Shown here one piece after another: positions 17,598 through 26,126 of a stretch of 64,000 bases of DNA. The notes under the pieces were generated by a model. That model did no database searches and was not told the origin of the DNA. It was given only the letters and a program-made list of their open reading frames with translations. The stretch is from Paenibacillus wynnii (GTDB lineage Bacteria; Bacillota; Bacilli; Paenibacillales; Paenibacillaceae): positions 682,001 through 746,000 of the forward strand of contig NZ_JQCR01000002.1 in NCBI RefSeq assembly GCF_000757885.1, read 5' to 3'. Position 1 is the stretch's first letter; every line of letters starts with the position of its first letter. Made by a program: the position numbers and the translations under genes.

Positions 17598-18671
17598 CTA
17601 TAACACCTTCTCTTTCTTACGCTTGAAGTAAAAGGGTTTAAGAACCCATCGCACAATTCCCTGTGCAGCAATAAAGAATATAATCGATCCAATAACGATC
17701 CGGATCAGTTCAGGGGGAACATCCGCCCCGAAGCTCATACCCGCAGAGCCATAAGTCAAGGTACCGTAAAGGATGGCCGCTAGAATAACACCAAGCGGAT
17801 GTGTTAATCCAAGCAATGCGACCGCTATACCATCAAAGCCATATCCTGGTGATGAGGCGAAAATAGATTGGTAGTGAAATACACCCAGCACTTCTCCTGC
17901 ACCCGCTAAGCCGGCAAATACACCACTGATAAACATAGCCTTCACAACATTCCGTCCTACGTTCATCCCGGCATACTCAGCAGCATGTGGATTCAGACCG
18001 ACAGCACGCATTTCGTAACCTTGTTTCGTCTTCCATAAGAAAATATAGAAGAAAGTGGCTGCCCCAAGAGCAATGAAGGTTCCCCAGTGCAAGCGGGCAT
18101 TATCAAATAAAGAATTTAGAAAAGTCATAGACAACGAGGCTGGAATATCCTCTGAGCGATTCTGACCCGGAAGCAGCAAAAATGTTCTAACAATATAATT
18201 GGACAAGAACAAGGCAATCCAATTCAACATGATCGTTGTAATAACTTCATTTATTCCCCGCTTGGCCTTCAAATAGCCTGCTATTCCAGCATAAAGCCCG
18301 CCAAACAGCCCTGCAGCTATAACCGCAAGCGGAACAAGGATGAACATTGGCAGACCAGCGAACTTGATTCCTATCACACTAGCCGCCGTCATACCTATAA
18401 TTACTTGGCCGTCAGCACCAATATTAAATAAACCTGACCGGAACGCAAAGGCAACTGCCAGACCTGTTAGCATCAACGGAGTCATTTCACGAATGGCTTC
18501 ACCGAAATCGTATGGACTACCGAAGACCCGTCTGAACAATGCAGAATACGCTTCAATGGGGTTATAGCCGCCGACGATCATAACTATAGCTCCAACTAGA
18601 AAGCCCAGCAAAATGGCAACAAGAGGTACAATATAGATGTCAGTCGCAAATATTTTTTTAAACCTTTGCAT
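17598..18671 (-). CDS. nupP: Nucleoside ABC transporter permease, first subunit
   Basis: A 357-residue permease with about ten membrane helices, pair partner of nupQ. It has the family blocks FRSGLFNIGADGQVIIG and GLNPHAAEYAGMNVGRN; the former parallels the SGVVNIGLEG block of nupQ, showing the two permeases are paralogous. A basic tail (KPFYFKRKKEK) closes it. Its start overlaps the end of nupO by 14 bases, indicating translational coupling. ATG has GGAGGTAACG upstream. Confidence 0.85.
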   Translation of the reverse strand: MQRFKKIFATDIYIVPLVAILLGFLVGAIVMIVGGYNPIEAYSALFRRVFGSPYDFGEAIREMTPLMLTGLAVAFAFRSGLFNIGADGQVIIGMTAASVIGIKFAGLPMFILVPLAVIAAGLFGGLYAGIAGYLKAKRGINEVITTIMLNWIALFLSNYIVRTFLLLPGQNRSEDIPASLSMTFLNSLFDNARLHWGTFIALGAATFFYIFLWKTKQGYEMRAVGLNPHAAEYAGMNVGRNVVKAMFISGVFAGLAGAGEVLGVFHYQSIFASSPGYGFDGIAVALLGLTHPLGVILAAILYGTLTYGSAGMSFGADVPPELIRIVIGSIIFFIAAQGIVRWVLKPFYFKRKKEKVL

Positions 18672-20202
18672 TTGCGTTACCTCCCCGCTTCAAGCTGCCT
18701 GCCATCATTAGCCCAAGCTCCTGATCATTCGTATCCTGAGGGTATACCTCGCCAACAATTTGTCCTTCGTAAATAACAGCTATTCTATCCGATACATTCA
18801 TTATTTCATCCAATTCGAACGAAATCAGAAGCACGGCCTTGCCTTGGTCACGCTGAGCAATCAATTGCTTCTGAACGAATTCAATCGCTCCTACATCAAG
18901 TCCTCGTGTAGGCTGTGCAGCGATCAGCAAGGTTGGATTTTTGTCTATTTCCCGAGCAATAATCGCCTTTTGCTGATTACCGCCGGACAACGAACGTGCC
19001 ATGTTCTCAATAGATGGTGTACGCACATCGAACTCTTTAACCAGATCTTCGGCATGCTTATTAATAATTTCCTTATTCAAGAAGCCATTCTTATTGTAAG
19101 GGCTCTTATAATAAGTTTCCAACACCATGTTCTCACTTACAGTAAAATCAAGTACAAGACCATGTTTATGGCGGTCTTCAGGAATATGAGAGACGTTCAT
19201 CTCAATAATTTCACGCGGGGAGAGATTTGCAATTTCCTTGCCGGTCATGGTTATGGAACCGGAATCAATTTTGCGCAGACCTGTAATCGCTTGAAGCAAC
19301 TCACTCTGTCCGTTCCCATCTACGCCGGCAATCCCTAGTATCTCTCCAGCTTTCACTTCGAAGCTGAGTCCGTTCAGCACTGAAATGCCGTCTTTATTCT
19401 TACTGCTGACATCATTCAGCTTGAGGACAGTTTGTCCAACATGCGGATCCGCTTTTTCCACTTTGAACGTCACACCGCGTCCAACCATCTTTTCAGCCAG
19501 TTCATTCGGATTTGTATTGGATGTTTGCACAGTATCAATCACTTTACCTCGACGAATAATGGTAACCCGATCGGATATTTGCATGATTTCTTTAAGTTTA
19601 TGCGTAATCAAAATAATGGATTTACCCTCTGCAACCAGCCGCTTCATAATGGCCATTAGCTCAATAATTTCTTGCGGTGTAAGCACGGCGGTGGGTTCGT
19701 CGAATATGAGAATATCCGCTCCTCGATACAGTGTCTTCATAATTTCTACACGTTGCTGCATGCCTACAGAGATATCATGGATTTTGGCATTCGGATCCAC
19801 TTTAAGGCCATACTGCTCGGATAGCTTGCGAACCTGTTCTGAAGCGGATTTGTAGTCGATTTTAAGACCTTTCTTCGGTTCCATCCCAAGGACGATATTT
19901 TCAGTAACCGTAAACGGCTCTACAAGCTTGAAATGCTGGTGAACCATACCTATACCAAGTTCAATGGCCTTATTTGGGTTATCAATTATTACTGGTTTCC
20001 CATCGATTTCGATGCTACCTTCGTCGGGCTGATAGAGACCGAATACAATATTCATCAAGGTCGATTTGCCTGCTCCGTTTTCACCAAGCAGCGCATGAAT
20101 CTCGCCCTTCTGCAAGGTCAGACTTATGGAGTCGTTGGCAATAATACCGGGAAAGCGCTTTGTGATTTGCTTCAACTCTACGACTGGAGCCGCAGCACTC
20201 AT
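18658..20202 (-). CDS. nupO: Nucleoside ABC transporter ATP-binding protein (double ATPase)
   Basis: A 514-residue protein made of two fused ABC ATPase domains. Domain 1 has Walker A GENGAGKST, signature SVGMQQRVEI and Walker B ILIFDEPTAVL; domain 2 has the degenerate Walker A GVDGNGQSEL, signature LSGGNQQKAI and TLLIAAQPTRGLD. A degenerate second P-loop is normal for the RbsA/YufO class. ATG at 20202 is preceded by GAGGGTGATT; the 27-codon extension upstream lacks family similarity. It is separated from nupN by a perfect 16-pair hairpin. Confidence 0.88.
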   Translation of the reverse strand: MSAAAPVVELKQITKRFPGIIANDSISLTLQKGEIHALLGENGAGKSTLMNIVFGLYQPDEGSIEIDGKPVIIDNPNKAIELGIGMVHQHFKLVEPFTVTENIVLGMEPKKGLKIDYKSASEQVRKLSEQYGLKVDPNAKIHDISVGMQQRVEIMKTLYRGADILIFDEPTAVLTPQEIIELMAIMKRLVAEGKSIILITHKLKEIMQISDRVTIIRRGKVIDTVQTSNTNPNELAEKMVGRGVTFKVEKADPHVGQTVLKLNDVSSKNKDGISVLNGLSFEVKAGEILGIAGVDGNGQSELLQAITGLRKIDSGSITMTGKEIANLSPREIIEMNVSHIPEDRHKHGLVLDFTVSENMVLETYYKSPYNKNGFLNKEIINKHAEDLVKEFDVRTPSIENMARSLSGGNQQKAIIAREIDKNPTLLIAAQPTRGLDVGAIEFVQKQLIAQRDQGKAVLLISFELDEIMNVSDRIAVIYEGQIVGEVYPQDTNDQELGLMMAGSLKRGGNANAKV

Positions 20203-20320
20203 GGAATCACCCTCATCACAGAATAAAATACTGGTAATACTGCTCCGGAAGTTGTCTCCTAAAGTCAGGAGCTTACTTCGCAAAGTGTGTTTATAGCTCT
20301 AAGATACACTAATAAACGTT

Positions 20321-20364
20321 AACAAGGAACAAGGCCAGCTTAGTATCCGGCCTTGTTCCTTGTT
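20321..20364 (-). terminator. Strong hairpin between nupN and nupO (probable partial terminator)
   Basis: A 16-base perfect inverted repeat (AACAAGGAACAAGGCC and its complement, loop of 12) starts 25 bases after the nupN stop. Only a short T-poor tail follows, so it probably lets part of the transcription through, giving more binding protein than ATPase, and protects the upstream message. Confidence 0.65.
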
Positions 20365-20388
20365 CAAATACAAAGAGTTATGGCATTA

Positions 20389-21399
20389 TTACTCGGCTGG
20401 AACAGTAACCGTTCCGTCGATAATTTGTTTTTTGAAGTCTTCAACTTTAGCCAGAATTTCTGCACTAACATTAGCCTTAGATGTTTCAGGAAGACCTACT
20501 CCGTTCTCTTTCAATCCAAGAACAGTTACTTTGCCGCCTTCGAACTTACCATCGATTACTTGTTGGGAAACCATTTTAACAGCTTCGTCAACACGTTTAA
20601 CCATGGAAGTCAAAGTGACTTCGTCGCCAAACTCAAGAGATTGGTCTTTATCAACGCCGATAACCCATACTTTTTCACCACCGGCTTTGTTACGGGAAGT
20701 AGCTTCATTAAACACACCGTTGCCAGTTGCGCCAGCAGCAGGGAAAATGATGTCATTACCAGCATCATACAAAGTAGTAGCCATGGATTTACCGATATCC
20801 GGTTTGTCATAAGCGCCTGCATAAGTATTGGTTACTTTAGCGTCAGGATTAACAGCTTTGACTCCGGCTGTGAAGCCCACTTCAAAACGTTTAATAACTG
20901 GGCTTTCCATACCACCAATAAAGGCTACTTTGTTAGTTTTAGTTGTAAGACCTGCAACAACACCAACCAAGAAGGATCCTTCGTTCTCGGAGAACGTAAC
21001 GGACTGAACGTTAGCTTTATCCACTACACTGTCAATGATTGCTAAGTTAGCATCCGGGTTCTGTTCAGCCACTTTACCAAGTGCATCCCCAAGGTCAAAA
21101 CCGATAGCCCAAGTTAGATTGTAGCCATCTTTAATGAATTGGTTAAGGTTAGGCTGATAATCAGCGTTGGACTTACTTTGCAAATATTTAACTTCAATAC
21201 CCGCCTCTTTCTTAAGAGCTTCCAGTGCTTCCCAAGCAGATTGGTTAAAGGATTTGTCGTTTACTCCGCCTACGTCTGTTACCATACCGACTTTAACATC
21301 GGATTTAGCACCAGAATTGTTGTCGTTCTTGCCGCAACCAGCCAAAATGACTGTCATTGCAAGCAACATAACGAGCGATAGTTTGAAAGCTTTTTTCAT
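20389..21399 (-). CDS. nupN: BMP-family nucleoside-binding lipoprotein
   Basis: A 336-residue substrate-binding lipoprotein for the nup importer. The lipobox LAGC places the acylated Cys at residue 22. The mature protein has the BMP/PnrA fold with VGMVTDVGGVNDKSFNQSAW near residues 37-56 and IIFPAAGATGNGVF, which line the nucleoside pocket in characterised family members. First gene of nupN-O-P-Q. ATG preceded by AAGGGGGAA. A CcpA-type site lies about 140 bases upstream. Confidence 0.9.
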   Translation of the reverse strand: MKKAFKLSLVMLLAMTVILAGCGKNDNNSGAKSDVKVGMVTDVGGVNDKSFNQSAWEALEALKKEAGIEVKYLQSKSNADYQPNLNQFIKDGYNLTWAIGFDLGDALGKVAEQNPDANLAIIDSVVDKANVQSVTFSENEGSFLVGVVAGLTTKTNKVAFIGGMESPVIKRFEVGFTAGVKAVNPDAKVTNTYAGAYDKPDIGKSMATTLYDAGNDIIFPAAGATGNGVFNEATSRNKAGGEKVWVIGVDKDQSLEFGDEVTLTSMVKRVDEAVKMVSQQVIDGKFEGGKVTVLGLKENGVGLPETSKANVSAEILAKVEDFKKQIIDGTVTVPAE

Positions 21400-21537
21400 C
21401 GAATGTGTTCCCCCTTAAGAAATTGGATGTCTTCTGTCTTTGCATGGACATTCCATTGTACAAATTATAACTGCAAAAAACCCTAAAATCCAGTTAATTA
21501 ATGACCTCCGGTCAATAATAATTTACGGATTGGTGTA

Positions 21538-21551
21538 AGAAAACGCTTTCT
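21538..21551. promoter_or_regulatory. Catabolite-responsive-element-like site upstream of nupN
   Basis: AGAAAACGCTTTCT matches the cre core (GAAAACGCTTTC) and is followed by a TGACAT-cat-ATGTCA inverted repeat at 21553-21567. Suggests control of nucleoside uptake by CcpA or another LacI-type regulator. Part of the 300-bp gap 21400-21705, in which no other feature is recognised. Confidence 0.5.
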
Positions 21552-21705
21552 ATGACATCATATGTCACAATAGTTTTCGGATCATGTTATGAAACCTCTA
21601 AATAACTAACTTCTTAAACCATTCATTACAATTAGTATTGCACAAGGATGTATTTTCTATTAGTATGAATCTTTATAGTTGCACCCGAAAGGAAGTTTGA
21701 CCATT

Positions 21706-22266
21706 ATGAAGGAAGATAAAGATCTATCAGAGACTCCCGCATTTAAATATTGCCGTGAATCACGCGTGTTCAAAACCGGCCGTGTATTCCCGAATGATGT
21801 CAATAACCATAAGACTCTCTTTGGCGGAAAACTTATGAGTGGCATAGATGAAGTAGCCTCCATATCAGCCATGCGCCATTGTCGGGCTAATGTAGTTACA
21901 GCATCTGCGGACTCCGTCGACTTCCTGTTGCCGATCAGACCTACAGATTCAGTCTGCTTCGAATCCTTCGTAACCTGGACTGGACGCACCAGTATAGAGG
22001 TGTTTGTAAAAGTCATATCAGAACATTTATACACAGGGGAACGCGCTGTAGCAGCCACATCCTTCCTCACCTTTGTTGCAGTTGGTGAAGATGGAGTTCC
22101 ACTGCCAGTTCCTAACATCATCCCGGAAACTGTGGAAGAAAAGCTTATGAATCAGTCAGCCGAAGAACGCGCAGAACTGCGGAAAGTAAGACGGGCCATG
22201 AGTAAAAAACTCGCCTCACAGTTGAATACTTCGAAATACTGGGAACAGAATAGTCCGATACAGTAA
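21706..22266 (+). CDS. Hotdog-fold acyl-CoA thioesterase
   Basis: A 186-residue protein with the 4HBT/BFIT-type single hotdog domain: FPNDVNNHKTLFGGKLMSGIDEVASI (conserved blocks N-H-x-T-L-F-G-G and the central helix with Asp), then VDFLLPIRPTDSV and FTFVAV-like end strand. Matches YkhA/YciA-type cytosolic thioesterases that hydrolyse medium and long-chain acyl-CoA. ATG at 21706 has GAAAGGAAG upstream; the TTG at 21679 would add nine residues without support. It is convergent with rplT. Confidence 0.88.
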   Translation: MKEDKDLSETPAFKYCRESRVFKTGRVFPNDVNNHKTLFGGKLMSGIDEVASISAMRHCRANVVTASADSVDFLLPIRPTDSVCFESFVTWTGRTSIEVFVKVISEHLYTGERAVAATSFLTFVAVGEDGVPLPVPNIIPETVEEKLMNQSAEERAELRKVRRAMSKKLASQLNTSKYWEQNSPIQ

Positions 22267-22302
22267 TTAAATTTCAATAATGACTAAATTATTCGACACA
22301 AA

Positions 22303-22342
22303 AAAAGCACCGCTTGCGGGTTACCCGTATAGCGGTGCTTTT
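22303..22342. terminator. Terminator after rplT (bidirectional)
   Basis: AAAAGCACCGCT / AGCGGTGCTTTT, twelve pairs, with GCGGGT/ACCCG-t inside. T-runs on both sides, so it can end both rplT and the thioesterase gene. Confidence 0.85.
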
Positions 22343-22359
22343 CGATTATATCATTGTAC

Positions 22360-22719
22360 TTACGCGTTGATTTTCTCTTTGGCTACTACAGCCAGGGAGT
22401 TGAATGCGTTAAGATCATTTACAGCCAGATCAGCCAACATTTTACGGTTAACTTCTACTCCAGCCAATTTCAGGCCGTATACAAGTTTGCTGTAAGACAA
22501 GCCATTCAAACGTGCTGCTGCATTGATACGAACGATCCAAAGTCTACGGAAGTTACGTTTTGTTTGACGACGGTCACGGTAAGCATAAACCATCGATTTC
22601 ATTACTTGCTCTTTAGCTGTTTTAAAAATGCGGTGCTTTGAACCGAAATAACCCTTTGCCAACTTCAATACTTTTTTATGTCTACGACGAACTACAAATC
22701 CGCCTTTAACTCTTGCCAT
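22360..22719 (-). CDS. rplT: 50S ribosomal protein L20
   Basis: A 119-residue basic protein, full length for L20: [20 protein letters not shown] at the start, [20 protein letters not shown], and [20 protein letters not shown]. Needed early in 50S assembly; also the autoregulator that binds its own operon leader. Last gene of infC-rpmI-rplT, 31 bp after rpmI. Confidence 0.98.
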   Translation of the reverse strand: MARVKGGFVVRRRHKKVLKLAKGYFGSKHRIFKTAKEQVMKSMVYAYRDRRQTKRNFRRLWIVRINAAARLNGLSYSKLVYGLKLAGVEVNRKMLADLAVNDLNAFNSLAVVAKEKINA

Positions 22720-22750
22720 ATTAATAAACCTCCCAAAAATGTGTGTTTAA

Positions 22751-22951
22751 CTATTTCAAGTTAGCTAGACCTTGTCTCAAACGTCTTACATCCCCAGGGG
22801 CCATTACTGGATTACCATTCAGAACACGCTTAGCGCGTTTAGATTTGTGGGACAGCAAGTGGTTCTTGTGAGCTTTGTAACGTGTTACTTTGCCAGTTCC
22901 GGTAATCTTGAAGCGGCCTTTCAGGCTGCTATGTGTTTTCATTTTAGGCAT
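22751..22951 (-). CDS. rpmI: 50S ribosomal protein L35
   Basis: A 66-residue basic protein with the L35 pattern MPKMKTHSSLKGRFKITGTG and the C-terminal VMAPGDVRRLRQGLANL. Full length. Lies between infC and rplT, 59 bp after infC. Ribosome site AAGGAGG precedes the ATG. Confidence 0.98.
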   Translation of the reverse strand: MPKMKTHSSLKGRFKITGTGKVTRYKAHKNHLLSHKSKRAKRVLNGNPVMAPGDVRRLRQGLANLK

Positions 22952-23010
22952 GGTGTTTGTTTCCTCCTTGAATATTATGCGGCGTCATTTTGCATCGCAA
23001 GTGACTCCAA

Positions 23011-23523
23011 TTATTGTTGTTTAGGAGCCAAAATCATAATCATGCTGCGACCTTCCAGCTTAGGCTGGCGCTCAACAACAGTTATATCGGCAACTTCATT
23101 CTTAACACGCTCCAAAATCTTCTGGCCGATACTCGCATGTGTAATCTCACGTCCGCGGAAACGTACGGAGCATTTCACTTTATCGCCTTCACCCAGAAAC
23201 TTGAGAACATTGCGGAATTTAGTCTGATAATCATGTTCCTCAATGTTAGCACGGAACCAAACTTCCTTAATGTCAACGATCTTCTGGTTCTTACGAGCTT
23301 CCTTTTCTTTCTTCTGCGTTTCATAACGGAACTTGCCGTAATCCATGATGCGGCATACCGGCGGTTTCGCCTGTGGTGCTACGTTGACTAAATCAAGATT
23401 AAGATCAATCGCCATCTGCAACGCCTCGCGGATCGGTGTGATTCCGATTTGTTCCCCTTCTGCACCAACCAACCGAACCTCTTTGGACCGAATTTCATCA
23501 TTGATCATATGTTCCTTACTGAT
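23011..23523 (-). CDS. infC: Translation initiation factor IF-3
   Basis: A 170-residue factor with both IF-3 domains: INDEIRSKEVRLVGAEGEQ (N-domain) and the linker/C-domain FRANIEEHDYQTKFRNVLKFL, RFRGREITHASIG, LEGRSMIMILAPK. infC uses rare start codons so that IF-3 can repress itself. Here the only ATG is six codons too late. An ATC at 23523 begins ISKEHMINDEIR as in Bacillus IF-3 and lies nine bases after GGAGG, so I set the start there (GTT just before it is less likely). The longer reading frame from a TTG at 23589 has no support. Confidence 0.92.
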   Translation of the reverse strand: MSKEHMINDEIRSKEVRLVGAEGEQIGITPIREALQMAIDLNLDLVNVAPQAKPPVCRIMDYGKFRYETQKKEKEARKNQKIVDIKEVWFRANIEEHDYQTKFRNVLKFLGEGDKVKCSVRFRGREITHASIGQKILERVKNEVADITVVERQPKLEGRSMIMILAPKQQ

Positions 23524-23589
23524 AACTCTCCACCTCCGGAATCTACTTAACCATTTACTCATTGTACATTTTGATTGCGGTGACCCCAA

Positions 23590-23754
23590 ATAACTAAAAA
23601 GGGATGCCGGCTAACGCCCGACATCCCTGTTTGATCAACGTTCATGAATTATAACATCCATAAATCATTGAGATCAAAACCAGCCGGCAAAAGTGCCAGT
23701 CAGGTGAGAAGCCGGTGCTTCTTCTTGCAATCTCTATGCTTTTCATACTTGAAT
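23590..23754 (-). ncRNA. L20-type autoregulatory leader of infC-rpmI-rplT
   Basis: The transcript between the promoter and infC is about 200 bases and contains GCAAGAAGAAGCACCGGC, a paired CCGGC / GCCGG region (23733-23682), and ends with the terminator GGGATGtCGGgcgttagCCGgCATCCC followed by five T (23628-23596). This arrangement fits the Firmicute L20 leader, in which L20 binding favours the terminator. Confidence 0.75.
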
Positions 23755-23784
23755 AATATACAACATTCCCTAAGGGGATGTCAA
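23755..23784 (-). promoter_or_regulatory. Sigma-A promoter of infC-rpmI-rplT
   Basis: TTGACA (23784-23779) and TATATT (23760-23755), 18 bases apart, directly upstream of the L20 leader. Confidence 0.8.
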
Positions 23785-23825
23785 CAATTATTAAATACCT
23801 TTTTTGAAAATAGTATCTATTAGCC

Positions 23826-25064
23826 TTAAACCTGCTTGCTCTGCACTTCTTCTAATCGAACCACGCGAGTATGCTTGGTATGGCTCCATTGTTTGTTGTT
23901 CTGAGTGAAGAAAGCGTAGAACGTAATGGGATACCAAGAGATTAGGTAAATCGGGAAGAGCAGCAAATACACATAGACCTTCTTGAACTTGACCTTCTCA
24001 AGAATCATAGCAATGAAGAAGGTGAACAAGTTAGCAACAACAGCTGCATAGCTGAGCCACAATGGCAAATGACCATAAATATTTGCAATATTAGGTCCAT
24101 CAAAGAACGAAATATCAACGAACATTACCGCGGTCATCAGGAAGGTCAGCAGCACAATGTAGACATTAGCACCATAGAGAGCCAAATCAAACTTCGTGAG
24201 GCTGCGCTCTTTAATACTCTGCCACAACAAAGGGAAGAAATAACGGCGCGCCACCGTAAAATGCCCCTGCATCCAGCGAAGCCGCTGTCTGGAAGACGCC
24301 TTGAACGTTAACGGCTTTTCGTCAAATACCTTTGCATCATAATTGAATTTCGGATAGACACCCTTCGATGCACTGCGCATCGTGAATTCTAAGTCCTCTA
24401 CAAGGCTCGTTGCGCCCCAGCCAATTTCCTTCAAGAGATTGGTCTCGAAGCACATTCCGGTACCACCCAGGAAGTTCGCCATATTCAAATTATGACGGGA
24501 AAGCTGCCACAAACGGTTGATATACCAGTACGAAACTCCGTAAGCTGCAGTAATCCAGGAATCCTCCGGATTCTTGGTATCAATGTATCCTTGAATAACC
24601 CGTGCACCTGAACAGAGATCATTATTCATCTCCATAAGAAATTCGGTATGTGCAAGATTGTCGGCGTCAAACATTACAATCGCATCATAGTCACGAGGCA
24701 TGCTCCATAATTCTTTAAGCATCCACTCGATGGCAAATCCTTTACCTCTTTGATTCGGATTGGTACGGACACAAGCATTCATGCCATGATCTTTTACAAT
24801 TTGGGCTGTACCATCTGTACAATTATCACAAATCACAAATACATCGTACAATTCTTTGGGATAATTAAGTTGCTTCATGTTCTCCATCAATGCTCCAACA
24901 ACTTGTTCTTCGTTGTGCGCTGCTACGAGCACCGCAAACGACTTCTCGGGCGCGAATCTCACCTTATTCTTCTTCTTGTGCAATCCGAATATCGAGAATG
25001 TAAATTGGTAAAGCGCAATTGCCGCCAAGATCACTTGGAGCGATACAAACAATGCATCTGTCAT
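23826..25064 (-). CDS. Membrane-bound family 2 glycosyltransferase
   Basis: A 412-residue processive-type GT2. One membrane helix at residues 5-25, then the catalytic domain: VLVAAHNEEQVV, the DxD-like FDADN for metal/UDP-sugar binding, VEDLEFTMR (the general base ED region) and QRLRWMQGH, the QxxRW motif; two or three more membrane helices near residues 300-390 close it. The set resembles BcsA/IcaA-like polysaccharide synthases and cell-wall glycosyltransferases. It is monocistronic. Product unknown. Confidence 0.88.
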   Translation of the reverse strand: MTDALFVSLQVILAAIALYQFTFSIFGLHKKKNKVRFAPEKSFAVLVAAHNEEQVVGALMENMKQLNYPKELYDVFVICDNCTDGTAQIVKDHGMNACVRTNPNQRGKGFAIEWMLKELWSMPRDYDAIVMFDADNLAHTEFLMEMNNDLCSGARVIQGYIDTKNPEDSWITAAYGVSYWYINRLWQLSRHNLNMANFLGGTGMCFETNLLKEIGWGATSLVEDLEFTMRSASKGVYPKFNYDAKVFDEKPLTFKASSRQRLRWMQGHFTVARRYFFPLLWQSIKERSLTKFDLALYGANVYIVLLTFLMTAVMFVDISFFDGPNIANIYGHLPLWLSYAAVVANLFTFFIAMILEKVKFKKVYVYLLLFPIYLISWYPITFYAFFTQNNKQWSHTKHTRVVRLEEVQSKQV

Positions 25065-25472
25065 GACCTCTTGATGCCCCCTTTTTTACTCTATTGTTTC
25101 TTTTTTCTCTCTGTCTGTTTGAACGTAACTTCTGACCCTTTTGTTGCATCCTTTGAAAAGCAGATCCATGAACCTTCTGTTAACCTTAGCGTTTTCCCGT
25201 ATTTATATTTATATCGCGCATCTGTTCTTCTCTCGATTCAGCCTTCCGAAAGTTCCCAGTTTTCTCTGTTACCTTATAAACGCGTTCGGGCCGCTTGAAT
25301 CATTGTAATGCGTAAAGGTGTTCGAAGTCAAAACTGTCAATTTTCGTGCAAAGCTGAGCTTTTTCTTGAAATAGGCTATCTGAAAAAAGTATGATAAAGT
25401 CAGCTTCATGCAAAGAACGGATAGCCACATTAACGCCTAATACTGGCGGCCGGACTAGCGGAGGGATCAGCT
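25065..25472. other. Divergent gap between the GT2 and PAP2 genes
   Basis: About 400 bases without a gene. On the plus strand TTGAAA (25366-25371) and TATGAT (25390-25395) with an 18-base spacer form a likely promoter for the PAP2 gene at 25473. The rest shows no coding pattern, hairpin or repeat that I can support. Confidence 0.5.
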
Positions 25473-26000
25473 ATGAGACATTTATTCATGAAATTACACT
25501 CCTGGGAGCGACATCTTTTCCAATGGATAAACGGGCGTTTACACAACCGTTATCTAAACTTCTGGCTTTTTTATTTAACTCATTTGGCCGGTGCAACTAG
25601 TACGATCTTAATCAACATTATGGTCTGGGCCTTTGCCCCCGAGCCTTGGAAGACAACCGCTATCCAAGCTTTTACCGCGCTCGCTGTTAGTCACATACCT
25701 GTGCAGATTGTAAAGAGGATGTATCCGCGTATCCGTCCTTACCTTGCGCTTCCCGGTACTAATACTTTCCATAATCCACTTAAGGATCATTCATTTCCTT
25801 CAGGGCATACTACCGCCATATTTGCTTTTCTAGTTCCTTATATGGTGTTAATGCCGGTTCTTACAATCATTCTGCTGCCGCTATCTTGCATCATTGGCTT
25901 TTCCCGTATATATCTAGGGCTTCATTACCCCTCGGATGTCGTTGTGGGTGCGGCTATTGGTACTACAATTGCCTTTAGTACCATTGCTTTATGGGTCTAA
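25473..26000 (+). CDS. PAP2-family membrane phosphatase
   Basis: A 175-residue membrane protein with the three acid-phosphatase motifs: KRMYPRIRP (KxxxxxxRP), PSGHTT (PSGH) and SRIYLGLHYPSDV (SRxxxxxHxxxD). Length and layout match BcrC/YodM-type undecaprenyl-diphosphate phosphatases that recycle the lipid carrier for cell-wall synthesis and raise bacitracin resistance, though phospholipid phosphatases share the motifs. ATG is preceded by GGAGG. Confidence 0.88.
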   Translation: MRHLFMKLHSWERHLFQWINGRLHNRYLNFWLFYLTHLAGATSTILINIMVWAFAPEPWKTTAIQAFTALAVSHIPVQIVKRMYPRIRPYLALPGTNTFHNPLKDHSFPSGHTTAIFAFLVPYMVLMPVLTIILLPLSCIIGFSRIYLGLHYPSDVVVGAAIGTTIAFSTIALWV

Positions 26001-26078
26001 AGAAATAATTTTAACATCTTAACACGCTTGCCTTACTTAAGCTGTTTTATACGTCAAAACTGATTAACGATATTTAAC

Positions 26079-26122
26079 AAAAAGCAAGGGCCCTTATTTG
26101 CTAAGGAGCCCCTTGCTTTTTT
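26079..26122. terminator. Bidirectional terminator between PAP2 and trmB
   Basis: AAAAAGCAAGGGcCCC and GgGGCCCCTTGCTTTTTT-type arms, T-run on either strand, between converging genes. Confidence 0.8.
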
Positions 26123-26126
26123 GTAT

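Noticed and set aside
20353-21045. 230-codon open frame on the plus strand
   Set aside because: Antisense shadow of nupN, whose product is clearly a BMP lipoprotein; no ribosome site.
23524-23589. 22-codon N-terminal extension of IF-3
   Set aside because: It starts at a TTG within the leader and contains the ribosome site GGAGG itself; homologues begin at ISK.
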